DNA from: Tricholomella constricta
Taxonomy: Eukaryota; Basidiomycota; Agaricomycetes; Agaricales; Lyophyllaceae
DNA: 64,000 bases
Assembly (NCBI GenBank): GCA_013368375.1
Contig: JAACJP010000003.1
Span: forward strand, 1,860,001-1,924,000
Reading direction: 5' to 3'
Below, in pieces: positions 23,801 to 36,092 of the stretch. Positions within the stretch are counted from its first letter, which is position 1. Each line of letters opens with the position of its first letter. The notes below the pieces were generated by a model that saw only the letters and a list, made by a program, of their open reading frames with translations, made no database searches and was not told the origin of the DNA. A program made the translations under genes and the position numbers.

Positions 23801-24760
23801 GACAGTGGAGCAGATGCCTCTAGATGCCTGCACTGGTGATCAACTGTGCATCTCATAAATCAGGGACGTGGTACTGGACCAACCTCAAAGTGACAAGCGA
23901 AATTGCGTGTTCGTCATTCCCTCGCAAATCGTTGCGTTTGAATTAGCTCCTGACGACTGGTGTACAGGTCCTATCAATACCTTCGAATTTGAAGAAATAA
24001 TGGGCTTCAGTCAATGAATGCCTAAAGGCTGCGCTCATACTGAGGCTCGAAACTCACCCGTCTTCCCTGGCCTCTTTCAAAGCAACTTCCTAGAAATAAA
24101 ATATCTTTGATCTTTCAGCCCTGGATATCAACTATGTGTTTTATCTGATAAGTTCAATCCAATCTTCAAATCCGCAACTATGTTCTCCGAAGCTCGAGCT
24201 GTCCCCCCTGAAAAGCCTAAGACGATTCACGACTGGCCTGGAATCAAGGAACCTGAACCTCTGCAGATCATCTGAAGGACCCTTAGAGTCATGTCTGCAT
24301 CGTGGAACTTGTGTCCGCTGTCTAGCCCTTCCCGGTCATCGGCCCCAGGAACAAGTTCCGACCTGCAACATATACGAGTAAGTAAGTAGTGGGCGAGGTC
24401 ATCTTGCTTATCCCACGAAGAACCATCAACTTTCAAGCGAACCGCAACTTTCCCGCAACCCAAGGCACGCTGGACAGGCGCCCGGCGGACGATTCGATCA
24501 CAACCGTGACGCGGGGGCAGCCGCCGCGCCCCGCGTTGCCGAAAGGCCTACCCTCCCAGGTCCCTCCAAGCCAGATCGGTATGTACGTCCATCCTCGTCC
24601 TCATCGATCCTCGAACTCAAAAGCCAGGCAACGGCCCAAGCTCACACGATGCACAACACAACGTGACGCCAACGGTTCCTCCGATTCTACAAATAAACTC
24701 CTTCCAGCCTGAGCATCAACGTTGAAGGACTTCTTGCAATTGGAATCCGACAATATGTAA
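20819..24760. other. Gene-poor 3.9-kb region
   Basis: No complete gene was recognised. Two places have weak coding character. At 22618-22960 (+), a frame KVFVDNAYIRTYCDVKSF...GTMSSLAG ends at a GTAAGT donor, with possible later exons KARTLTGTTVNK and GDIKFGNLSWAEDCS. At 23640-23220 (-), GGGVHFDAVYSIFEGV is followed by a GTAAGT donor and a possible terminal exon ending SEAKEKFLSFLTAEIP. These may be remains of genes or poorly resolved small genes. Confidence 0.35.
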
Positions 24761-24829
24761 TTCCAAGCCTATAGCATTCCTCTATAAATGTTACATAAAA
24801 CACCGAGAATTCCTCCTTGAGTAGACGAC

Positions 24830-25400
24830 AACGGCCTTGCCAGGGCGATAGGCGAAAGGGAAGGGTAAAGGAAAGAAAGGAAAAGAAAAGGAACGAGAGG
24901 TGGAGAGAGAGACCAGACAGACAGAAAGAGAGTGAAAGAGAAAGAGAGAGAGAGATAGAAATCCAGGAGACAACAAATAACAGTTAGATAGCGAGGAAAT
25001 ATACGGAAAAGGAGTGTATGTATGTACGCGAACGCAATCGCTCCCGTGGGGTGGGCCCCGGGGGCGAGCGAGGTGGGGGTGGAATTAAGCCTCTCCGAAT
25101 CACGAGTACCCGGAGAAAGGGGGAATGAATGATTAAGAGGAGGGCATAATACCGGCGAGAGGAAAGAGGAGTGAAGGAGTGTGTGCGCCGACATGGCCGG
25201 TAATACAGAGAGTAAAGGAATGTATGTGGGTGGGTAGCTTCCGTTGAATAATGACAGTGTGGGATGAAGAGCATATGCAGATAATGTTCAAAAAAAAAGA
25301 GTTAATGCGGGTAATATAGGATACGGTGAAAGGCAAGGGTGAGAGACCAGATAGAGAGAGAGAGAGAGACATGCAGGTGAGGGGGGTGAGGGGAGATGCA
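24830..25400. repeat. Purine-rich GA/GAAA microsatellite tract
   Basis: The plus strand is rich in GA and GAAA runs, with (GA)n at about 24900-24960 and 25356-25369. It lies just downstream of the minus-strand CDC24 gene, so it would be a CU-rich 3' UTR or flank on the transcript. Open frames in it are low-complexity only. Confidence 0.6.
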
Positions 25401-25588
25401 GTCGGTCAATGCGTGGTTGGTGATTATGTGCAGATATGCAGCGAGCATGGGATGTCAATGAGGTTACTGGGATGCATGGATGAACGAAACACCGGGACGA
25501 AAAAACGGGGGCGGGGCTGGCGTTCGAAAACGATTCGAAGAGCAAAAGGCGCGACCCAAGACGAACGAAGGAGAGAGGAGCAGCAGCT

Positions 25589-28500
25589 CTAAGTCACGAA
25601 GAGCGTGACCTGTCCCCCAGGCCGATACTGCTCAAACGCCATCTGGACATCCTCCGTCGATCCCAGAGAAACCATATCCCCATCCTCGTCCTTGTACTTC
25701 ACGCGCAACGGCCCATCATCGCGCCGAGGCCCACACAGCCTGATCTTCCTCCCCACACGCTCGACCAGATCATCATACTCTGTCGAGCGCGCGACCTGTA
25801 TGACAAATATGTCCTCATGGAAATGGACCTTGACCTTGACCGGAGGCCCATGCATAGGCATGCCGCTCCCCTCAAAGTATTGCGAGCGCGACGTGCGGAT
25901 GCCAACACCACCCAGGGACGACTCGCTCGACCCGAACGGCGTCACTGGCGATGAGCTGTTCGGCGAATAATCCGACGAGTCGCCGCCCGTTGACTGACTC
26001 GACCCGCTCCCCCGCTTCTCGTTCACCGTCGACGTGTGCGAGCGCTCGCGGCCCCACTGCCCTGTTGTCGGCAGCGGAGGCGGCGCAGAGGCCTTGGGAA
26101 CGTACGCGATGGGCTGGCTGGCGCTTCGCGAGCGACTAGTGATGGGATGGCCGTTGGCATTGGTCATAGTCCCAGGAGGCGGCCCGGGACCCTTGCTATT
26201 GCGTGAGTGCTGCTGCTGCTCCCCTGCGCTGTCGTACACCGACTTCAGCTTGTTAGAGCTGAATTGGCTACGCAGTGGAGGGCGTTGCCGGGGCCCGCCG
26301 GGGAGACCAGAAGTCCCGCTTGAGCCGAAACTCGAGTCCGAGGTGAAGCTCTGCGTGCTCATAGTGGAGTTCAAGCGGGGGTTGTACGGCCGCATGCCGT
26401 TCGTGTTGGGGTGGAGAGGCATCTGCGGCTGGGGTGCAGGCACCGGTGGGAGGTTGTTTCGCCACTGTGCCATAACGGCGCCGTTGGTGTCTTCCGTCTG
26501 CGCGCGGGGGCGTTCGTAGCCAGGCATAGTGTCTCGTTCTGGCGGCATGCTGATGGCATTGTTCCGGCGATAGCTATTACCCATGGGGGTCCCGCGGCCA
26601 GAGGGTGTGTAGCTAGATGACGGGGGGTAGTCCTCGTACTCGTCCTCATCTGGCTCAAACTCGAACCCATCGTGCGGGGGGTACCCCTGTGGTCCGTGGC
26701 CATACACCGCCGAGTTCGTGTTCCCGACCTGCTCGTCGCTGCCGTAAGGTGTATGGGAACCCCGACTGCTCGTAGTCGTAGAGGCCATGGAGTACACCGA
26801 CTGTGGTGCGCTGTATGGGGACGACATTTTCGGGATCGAGCGTGCCTGCGGCGTGGGGTTGGTGCTGTTGGCGATCCTGGTGATCCGCCCATACTGCGTT
26901 CCGAAGCGCGGCGTTGCGCGGACTCTTTGATGAGGCGGTTTATTTGGGCTTCCCACTGCCGCATCTGATCTTCGCGCCTGCATCGCAGCGTGAAGTACTC
27001 CAGATCGTCATCACCCTTCCACCACACTGCAAGTGGGTAATGCGTCTGGATCATAGGCGAATCTTCGCAAGATCAAATAATTTTGAATATTAGTTCGAAG
27101 CATCAAAGGTAGCTTAGGAACACGCACTGGTCGACATTCTTGCTGAAACCGGGACGGCCTGGGTAACATTACCAAGGAAGATACGTCCCTTCAAAAGAAG
27201 CGGCGTATTCTTCTTGACCGGTTGCCCGACTCCACCAGGAAGAGTAAGGGGCGGCGGTGCCGCCTGCTTCTTCAGGATTGAGTTGCTCTTGCCGACCTTC
27301 CCTCTGCCGTTCGGCGCCTGTTGTAGTGCCTCTTTGCAACAAAGAATGATCTTCTCGAAGAGGAACACATGGTACTCCCGATCAATATCGGACTTGGTGA
27401 CGACAAAGATGTCATCGAGGAGGAGCTCGCCAAAATTCTCGAGGTGGTGGCCCTTCCAGTCGTCGACGCGCGAGTAGAGGCTCTTCACCGTTAGTTCATT
27501 TTCGGCCCGTCGCTGGGCTTCGTTGATCTTGTCGGTGATTCGTTTCGCAGCGTCTGAACCACGCTTCAACTCATCGAAATGCTGGTAACCAGATGCCGAG
27601 CAAGCTTTGATGAGGGACTGTTCGTGGCGTAAAAATATATCAGCAACAGATATGACATTGAAAGACAGCGAACACACATCAAGTAGTAGGGGGTATTTGC
27701 AAACTCGCTGAATTGGCTTGATTAGGAAAGCTGGGAGTTCGCCCTTTACGTTGATCAAGCTGTTCAGTGCCTGTTGACATGTATTTGGTCAGTTCAATGG
27801 ATATAGCCGAAATGAGGTTGTCACGACAACTCGTGGCAGCGAATGGGAAAGGAACGAAACGAGGCGCAAACATGGGGGAAAAGGAACAAGGGTGCTCACC
27901 GTAAGATTTTGCTCGTTTGCGAGCATAAGCTCCGAAGCACTCGTGTAGTTGGCGCAGTAGGGTTCATAAACGACGAATTCGTCTTCCTATTGTTTCAAAA
28001 ACGTTAAAGAGGGGCGAAATAGAATGGAGTCAGCACAATGGGAACACCGCAAAGAGAACATAGCTGTGACTCACGCTTTCCAGAAATAGCTGTCCCCAGC
28101 GCTGGCTTTGCCATGGCAGCTCCGCTGTGCTCTCGAACCGAATCAGGAACTTCCGTTGGAAATTGAGAAGCTTGTTGAGGTTAGGAAATAAGAGGTGTAT
28201 CGTGTCCTGGTCAATGATGTTGCCTTGGGATAGGGCGTTGGAATATTTCTGTGGCGAATGAGGCTATGTGAAATGAGGCGGTGATGATAGGACGTACCTG
28301 CATGATCTCGAGATCTTGAACATATTTTCGTTCGGTCTCAACCATCTCCCGTATGATGTTGCCCCGTGCGGTTTCCTGTGCGTTCGCGGGCGGCGTGATG
28401 GATGATTCTGAAGATATTGCATCGTATGGGTCATGAGAGGAGTGGGATGACCCTGATGTATGTGATTGTTCGAAGGCATCTGGGGGCAGATGATCGACAA

Positions 28501-29070
28501 TGGCGGTGACAGTGTTGATGACCTGGCGTTGGGCAATGAATTGCCTGTGCTATGCAGGTACTGTGACAAACAACTCACCTTGACCAGTCCGTCGGTGGAG
28601 TTGCGGTCCCACAGGTCCGTTACTGTGAACTCTTCGCAGCCGGGAATGGCCTGGGTAACCTTGTTGGTGCGTATCTGCATAGCGAAGAGGGCAATAGCCC
28701 GTTTCTTCGGCTTATCGGGATTCGCGTCGTATTCGTCCTGGTTAAACTCGGAATTGTTGATTTTAGTGAAGCCGCCCTCGGGTGGGAGTTTGTCGAAGAT
28801 GTAGCATAGTGGAATGCCGAAGGAGAAGAGATCCCAAAGTTGGGTTACAGGGTCGGTGGACTGGCGAGAGTCGGCAGCAGCGGCGAGAGAGAAGTAGTAT
28901 GCGAAGCCGCGGATTCGCATGAGGCGGTTTCTTAGGGAGGAACATTGCTGGTAGAGAGAGGTGGACTGGGACGCAGCCTTGTTGAGAAGCGTATTGTTCG
29001 CGACTGGATTGTCGATCTGGATGCCCGCGCTTGATACTATGGATTTTTTTCGGCCTGCGACGGAAGCCAT
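25589..29070 (-). CDS. Cdc24, guanine nucleotide exchange factor for Cdc42
   Basis: Activates the Rho GTPase Cdc42 at sites of polarised growth. Eight exons: 29070-28579, 28522-28298, 28248-28075, 27986-27900, 27770-27678, 27617-27128, 27062-26924, 26876-25589, giving 995 residues. Order: a CDC24 calponin-like N-terminus (LWDLFSFGIPLCYIFDKLPP); a DH domain (ETERKYVQDLEIM ... VKGELPAFLIKPIQRVCKYPLLLD); a PH domain (VFLFEKIILCCKEA ... YPLAVWWKGDDDLEYFTL); a long Ser/Pro/Gly-rich linker; and a C-terminal PB1 domain (VKVKVHFHEDIFVIQVARS ... LRVKYKDEDGDMVSLGST), which in yeast binds the scaffold Bem1. The intron after the PH domain (26923-26877, 47 nt) has an unusual GTCCGC donor; without it the linker frame is lost. 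Confidence 0.92.
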
Positions 29071-30095
29071 GGTGTCAGGGAGCGGGGGAGGGGGGAGAAG
29101 GGAGAGGAAGCCAGGGAAGAGCGGGCGACGACGACGTGAATTGTAGAGATCTGTTGCAACGCCGTGAGCCCTCAGCCAAACTCTTTTAAACTCCGCTCTA
29201 CAAATCAACTTCTATTCAGAATACTAGGGCAGCCCCTGATCTTTTATTCGGCCTGCTATTGTTGGCCAGCCCCTTCCTTGTCCGTAAGTCCAGCGCTGGG
29301 CCACTTCCCCGTCCTACTTTATTTCTTTCTTTATGCTCTTTTCTATATCCTTCGTCTTTCTCTCACAGTACAACGATGCATATGATCCATGGTGCAGCAC
29401 TCTCCGGTGTTCTGGGTCAAACGATGCCCCCGAGACCCAAACATAACCCCTTCTCGGAGGGTTCCTGAGAAACGCTATCAAAACGCCTCTGTATCATAAC
29501 TCTGAACTCAATCCCATGCCTCTCGGCCTCCCGCCCATCTTCTTCACACTGACCCCGGAATTGAACGTCGAGGCATACCATTCCCATTGTTCTCAGCACA
29601 CAACGCAGCTGCGCCCAAAAGGCCCACCCCGGCTATGCACCCCAGCTTGAGTTGTATTTGTAACGATCGGTATCAACTGATCCTTGACGGATCGTTCGCA
29701 CCCCGTCCACATATACATCCTGACGGCTCACGGATCACACGTCCCTCCGTCCCATTCATCCATCCAGCACGGCGGCACCGGCTCCGTCTCGAGCATCGTC
29801 ATGTGGCTGGATCCCAAAGCTAATCCAAGGCTCAAACAGCACTCACTCAGAGCAGAGTCGAAAGATTCAGAAATGATCATCAATCGCGCTTTGACGCGAC
29901 GCCAGAGCACCTGCCATCGCGAAGGCAACATTACTCCAATATAATCAATGAATGTGTGCTTCGCGCACGCTCCATGGACGTGAGCTTTTTCTGGTTTGGG
30001 CGTGTGGGAGCGGGCTCGGCTTCAAAGGCATGGGGGTCCTGAACAACTTCGAGTCGGACGATGCTCTCCCACGTTGATTGCTTCCTTGTTTCTAC
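29071..30095. other. Intergenic upstream of CDC24
   Basis: Contains the CDC24 promoter side. A CT-rich stretch follows at about 29310-29365 (+). No further gene is recognised. Confidence 0.5.
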
Positions 30096-30097
30096 TA

Positions 30098-31248
30098 CAG
30101 TCAAACCTGTCATAACCCATACCCCTTGGTGGAAGCCGAAAAGTATGGGTTATTACAGAGTATGGGTTCTTGGAGGGGGTTGTTATAGGGTCAGGAAACA
30201 GGCCTATATCAGTCATAACGAAAGAATTTGAGCAATAATGCATAGTTCTCAGGTGGATATAAGATTTCTGAGTAAAATAATCATTGATAATTATAGTTTG
30301 AAGTACAAAACCCGTCGAGGCAGGTTTGGTAGCCAGAGTTTGCATTAGCCTCATTACCCAGCCAGTTATTATTGCTCAAAAATTGCTCTTGGTTGGATAG
30401 CTTTTCAAGGAAGCCATTCTTACACACTTTTGTTTGCGCCGCTTGCTTGTATGAACAGTTTCGCCCTTGCGAAGGGGCTCGTCAGAGGGCTTAACCGCTA
30501 CCCTAACTGTCCGATGGAAGTGGATCTGCCCATCTTAGAATTGAACGAGGGAGTCTGTCACATGATGCAAAGCGAAGCATGACGTAACCCTGTGTCGTGG
30601 GTGTGTGGTGGGGTTGGGTCTCTGGACACCCTCAGACATTGGGCAGACGGCTGATCCGTGCGTGCCGACCCAGAGCCGAGACTGCTGATCACTCAGCAGA
30701 ACCGGACTTGTGTGACCCCTTCCTGTGTGTACTCTCACCGGAGGTACCGCACGAGATCAGCAATTCAGTGCTCCAGTCCCCGAGGGTCATGGGACAAAGT
30801 ATCGCCTTACTCGAGGATCGAACCCTCGCGCAGCCGTGAGAGACACCTGCCTTGGCAAGCACTTCGAGAGGCACTGAAGGGCAAGTTTTTTGAATTTGAA
30901 TTTGTTTGGTTGACTACGTGATGGAGGTCAGATGTCACGCATGTGTGACAGAAAATGCCTAAATGGGGCGGGTACTGGTCATTCGGGTTTGCCCTCCGGG
31001 CGATTAGGGTCACACAACCCTCCAACAATGCTTTGGTAGCCTATGTCCAACACTTTTATGTCATTGAGACCACAGAATATTCCATTTTTAGTACATTATG
31101 GGTTATGCAACCCCTCTGAAACCTATGGATTATTGGGTATGGGAGGGAGCCTGATTTTCCCTGCGAACCAACTTTGTGGAAGCCCAAAACCCATGGCTTA
31201 TTACAGAGTATGGGTTTTTACAACCATGGGTTATGACAGGTTCGACTG
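30098..31248. mobile_element. Pogo/Tc1-mariner-like MITE with TA target duplication
   Basis: A 1151-bp element flanked by TA (30096-30097 and 31249-31250). The terminal inverted repeats begin CAGTCAAACCTGTCATAACC at the left and CAGTCGAACCTGTCATAACC at the right (on the other strand), about 23 bp with one mismatch. Inside each end there is also a direct repeat: TGGAAGCC...TTATTACAGAGTATGGGTT occurs in the same orientation at about 30132-30170 and 31176-31216. There is no transposase frame, so it would need enzyme from elsewhere. Confidence 0.8.
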
Positions 31249-31250
31249 TA

Positions 31251-33269
31251 GCGTCGGCTTATCACTCTTTAGGATCTCCGGGGGTATCAGTCTAGCTCGG
31301 GTGGGACGGTGCCGCTTGCTGCATAGCCTCAACCCGCTACATCCCGTATACAAAATTATCTACATGCATATGGCATGCGAGATCTCCTGTATCCTAGGCC
31401 ACACACCACGCACTGTATGCATGTCATCGTGCACATATGCTTGAAGATCCATGGGCTGTAAATATATCCTATATCGGCTGCACCTCGGCAACTAACAGCC
31501 ACATCCATCTATGATCATGATCAACGAGGTAGTAGGTATGATGACATCGTGCTCGGCGCCTCGAGGCTTACATAGAGCAAAGTAGGCATGCAAGTGATTC
31601 TTCGGCTTCCGTGCTCTCTTCTGAATCTTCTGAATCAATCTTCGAGTGCAGGCTGATGGTGGGTCATAGGGTTACACGCATACCAGTCATGGGTTTTCGA
31701 AGCCCCCCGCCTACGGCATAAGTCCTATCTAAGTAACTTCAAGGGCTGTTCTATGTCCCGCTCCGACAGGGCAAGACCTGCCCTTGCGCTTCGAACCGGC
31801 CAAATGGTTGCAAGTGTTCGCTTATGTATGTTTTTGAAGTCCACTGGCAGTGGCAGCAGGGACCAGGGCGGACAGGTTCAATGTGATTCTGGTTCAGTCG
31901 TGACTTACTATTGTATGTCCATCCACATAGGCAGGCATTTGACATGACAATATTCCGATGCAGACGACACCTGACCACTGCATGTCAGGGAAGCCATGTA
32001 CAGTGAAGGCATCATTATATTTAAGCATACAATGTGTCGTCGACGCCTCGAGGCCCAGGATCGGACTTATCCACCGCTGAACCCTGAGCAACATGCGGCC
32101 GATGGTGGGAGGCAGATGAGGAGGGACATTAGGGATCCCGGATTCTGCGCGCCCTGGGCCAGCCCTTGGAGGCGTGCATCACGTCTTGGGGACTTTGCAA
32201 GGCGCTGTGCTCATTGAACGACGGCGATGCAATTGATGCATTCTATGTCCGCGACGCACGACACACGCCATCGCGTATACATAGAGCCGTAAACGACATC
32301 GAACAAATGCAATTACCTCTGCTCTGCTATAAGTTGCGAATCGATCGCGATTACGGATACTTACTTGCATCGAGAGCCCACGCGGTACCAATATCGCTGC
32401 GCTCCCGAGATGTCTTGAGTTTGCGGGAGTGGGCCTGGGCGATCGTTCAGAGGCACGCGGGGCGCGATGATGCGTCGTGATGCTTGCTCTCGAGATAGGT
32501 CCTCCGATAGAGCACCGGGGCTTCTGCACGACAAGTGAGGCGCATCGTGTGGACAAAAGTGTCGGATATGCGAGCAAGTAGCATCATATGCACTCGAGCC
32601 TGAGGTCAGAATGGTTTTACTAGACAGCTCAATAGGCTTCCAGAGTATACCATGCTGTTCTCTGTCGATGTTCCAAGAAGAGCGCATTCACAGGAGACAA
32701 AATCAGGGGCACCCGGCACCGTTAAGGTCTGTACTTGGTAGCCTTGGCTAATGCCTCGGGGCGAAAGGCGGCCTCCGAGACGCGTGGTCGCAGAACCCAC
32801 CGCTTCCATCAGAATACAGCGTCGTGTGCTCCACCACAGAGGGGTAAGTACACGCAGAGCTCGACACGACACATGGCATTGAGTTGCGCTCGGCGATCAG
32901 ACAGGATGTTTACGAGGGGCTGGAAGCTCAGTTTTACGGTCTCGAGTGTCAAATTCTTGGCCGTTGAAAATGATCATGATCATGAGTTTCTGGGGGGTCG
33001 GATTTGGCCCCCTGTCAGTGTTTAGCGTGTGTCCGGGTGTTCCAGAGTGATGGCGAAACCGCTTAGGGGTGAAGCACGTCGGATTATTGCTTCATGCATA
33101 CCAATCTCGGGCTCTCGCTGTACGCTCAAAGGAAATTTTATTGCTCGAGACGGAGGGAGGAAGGTCAATTGAAACTCCGCCTGAAACGCGTGTGAACGTT
33201 GTCGACGGTTGTTTGTGTAGGACTCCTACCACTGCCACCCCACAAAATAACAATCCAAGGGCGAGACCC
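31251..33269. other. 2-kb intergenic region, nothing recognised
   Basis: Only short frames with no motifs. It contains the presumed promoter of the RAP1-like gene at its right end. Confidence 0.45.
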
Positions 33270-35999
33270 ATGGCACCAGCGCGTTCTTCGACCCGCCATG
33301 CGCCTCATATCGACCAAAATATCATCCAGCGCCCCTCTGGACATGTCCAGGACATTGACCTCAATGTCAACCCAGAGCTCTTCATTGACCCAATGCTGGG
33401 CACGCCTCTGCCTATGTACATTGAGAAGGACGTTGAAGATAAGGATACACTAGTCGCGTTGATCTCGGTGAGTCGCGGTGTCGGAGGTTTTACGCCAGGC
33501 TCCCCGTATGGAAGTGTGGCGCTGCTTGAGTCCGGTCCATAGCAGCGCGTGTTATTTACTATCCATCTCTAGGAATACGGCGGGACAGTCTCTCCAGGAT
33601 ACAGTGGTGTTCCCTACATCTTAGGTATGACGCGATATCTGCATACAAAACATCTAGTGGGCTCAGAGTATTGTCTAGTCGATCCACACAAGGCGTCAGG
33701 CCAAAACCTCTGGCGGCAATACGCCGGAAAGAAAGGCAAGATCGTCCTTAATTCCCGCTGGGTCCACGAGTGTATCAAGGCGAACGCACTGCAAACTTTT
33801 CACACCAACTGGGCAGGCTGTAAAGTCACTGGGACTGAGGCGTACGTCCTCACGACATCTGTTGTAACATGAATACCCACACTTCTATAGCGTCACGCCT
33901 GTCCCAGAACTGCCGCCCCCGGCGTCCACAGCGCACGTTGCCGAAACCCGAAGTGCAACGCGAAAACGCACGCGCGCAAATGAATCTGTCGAGCCCGCGT
34001 CTCGCCAACTGCATCACCCACCTGCGCCTCCCCCACCACACGCACTACACGCCCAAGTCATCACCCCCATGGTCAACTCCCTCGTAGAGGCACACAACTC
34101 CTTCCCTTACCACTCTGTGTATGGCGCGAACATGCAGCCTCCACGCCCGATGCAACCTCCATCTGCGCCTTCCCAAACATGGCAAGGCTCCGGTGGGATT
34201 GCGCCCCAGCAAACCCACCTCGCGCCGCCTCCACTGCATATGCTGCCCCGGCCGCAGTTCCGGGATACATGGGATGGGTACGATCACACGACGCATCCTC
34301 CAGAGGCGATGGCTGGTCCCTCGACGGCTACTTACGACTATCGGTACCGCGATGAACAAAGCTCATGGGTACCCGGTCCCAATCCGTACTACGACCCGGC
34401 AGCGGTATGTTCTCTTTCTTTTTCGTATTGGATTAAAGTTGAAAGAGGGAATTAGTACGATCAGGCATACCAGCAACCATATATGGAGCCGGCAGGTGCA
34501 GAGGCAAATTCTACCCCTGGTATGTCCAGTACACCAGCTGAACAGCCGGAAAAGCGAGGGCGGAAACGTACTCGTACGCAAGTAGGTTCATTTGTTTATC
34601 ATGGACTATGAAACCTTTATTGTCGAATCGCTCCGCGTAGCCAACCCCTGCTACTCCAGCCGCTGCACTGGTCGTCAACAAGAACCCGCCAGCTAGATCA
34701 CCAACCCCACCAACGCGTGTCATCAAAAGCACATATGGCGGAAATCTTTTTACGTCTGACGATGTCCTGTATCTCAAAGAGTACATTGATTATTGCCAGG
34801 AGCAAGGATTGGTTCTGAGGTAACGCAACAACGTCCCTCATTCCGGAGTGCTGTTCGCTTCATAGTAATCTGGCATATACAGTCTACGAGAAATCTGCGA
34901 GCGCATCGCTGTTAAGGTCAGCTATGCCCTCGATTCCTTCCGGCTCCATGTACATTCTCATATCTTGCTATTTATATTCACAGGCTCCCCATCACACGTC
35001 AGTACAATCCCAGATAGATGGCCCGAAATAGACACTCTGATAGAATTTACCCTTTCTATGCAGGTTCTATTCCTGGCGCCGCTATTGTAACAAGCATCAA
35101 ATTCGTCTGGGCGGATACATCATGAATCACGACCGCTCTGAGTCACCCGCGATGGACGATGGCCAGGAGATCGAGGAGGAGAATATGATGCACTCGGGTC
35201 CGGGACCAACTCCAGATCCCGCTGCCCCGGCGCATGCGCAGACACCAGGCCCGCGCATCGACCCAAGTCTGCCGAGGAATCGCTCGCCTACGCCGCCGAG
35301 GGCACTGTACAGGAGTACCACTGGCAAGGGCGTGGCGTTCACTGACGAGGACATCAACTTCCTTGTGCGCTTCATGGAGTATCGGAAGTACGTCCCACTG
35401 TCTCGAAATTGAGAATGAATGGGAAACGGAATGCTGACAACCCGGCGCTCCCACGCATAGATCGCAAGGCCGGCTTGATATGGTTGCTTTCTGGAAAGAA
35501 GTCGCGATCAAGGTGCGTCATTCGGGCGTGGGGTTGTATTTGGATGGATGATCGTGTGCTGAGATGGGAGGCGTTGCGCTTTGTCTTTTGTCAGGCTCCG
35601 CATCACTCGCGTGCGTCGTGGATGAAGTACTGGCGTCGGCACAAGCACGAGTTCACACGCGAGGAGGGGGACCACCCGCTCCCACGGCCGCCTGAGAAAA
35701 AGATGCGTTACAGCCGTGAAGATGACATACTGCTCGCCAAATACTTTTATGGCAAGCCTGAAGGCACATCAGATAAGATATTTCAGGAGTTTGGGCGGCT
35801 GGTACGCTGTTTTGCTTGTGCCGTCGGTTTGATGCGAGTGTTGAATTGATGGCGTGTAATGTAGCACACACATCATCCGTGGAAGGGCTGGCAGGAGCAT
35901 CATCGGATACATAAGGCGAAGATTGATCATTTTATACAGATGCTGGCAAACGGTGAGAGTATAGACACGGCTGACACGCCTGCGGGCCCGGTAGTCTAG
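33270..35999 (+). CDS. RAP1-like telomere protein: BRCT domain plus three Myb-like modules
   Basis: Twelve exons (33270-33467, 33573-33624, 33679-33841, 33891-34404, 34456-34581, 34641-34819, 34883-34916, 34984-34997, 35064-35387, 35461-35512, 35595-35801, 35865-35999) give 665 residues. The N-terminus is a BRCT-like domain (LVALISEYGGTVSPGYSGV ... WRQYAGKKGKIVLNSRWVHECIK). After a Pro-rich linker and a basic patch (KRGRKRTRT) come three related modules: FTSDDVLYLKEYI ... AVKAPHHTFYSWRRYC; FTDEDINFLVRFMEY ... AIKAPHHSRASWMKYW; and YSREDDILLAKYF ... LHTHHPWKGWQEHH. BRCT followed by Rap1-type Myb repeats is the layout of RAP1, which binds telomeres or shelterin. Function is inferred from architecture. 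Exon 8 is 14 nt. The PhyH gene begins 94 bp downstream. Confidence 0.78.
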
Positions 36000-36092
36000 A
36001 ATGAGTTGCGGTTATCAGATAAGATGACCCCTTGACAAGGATCTTGAGTCCACTGGCTCTCCATCACACCACATCCTACATACTTTCTAGAA

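Noticed and set aside
26371..27054. Continuation of the CDC24 PH frame into a 227-residue open frame
   Set aside because: After about residue 50 the sequence turns into Arg/Thr/His-rich shadow; the neighbouring frame carries the natural Ser/Pro linker and PB1 domain.
30790..30825. tRNA T-arm-like GGTTCGATCC on the minus strand
   Set aside because: No A box at the right distance and no acceptor stem; it is probably part of the MITE.
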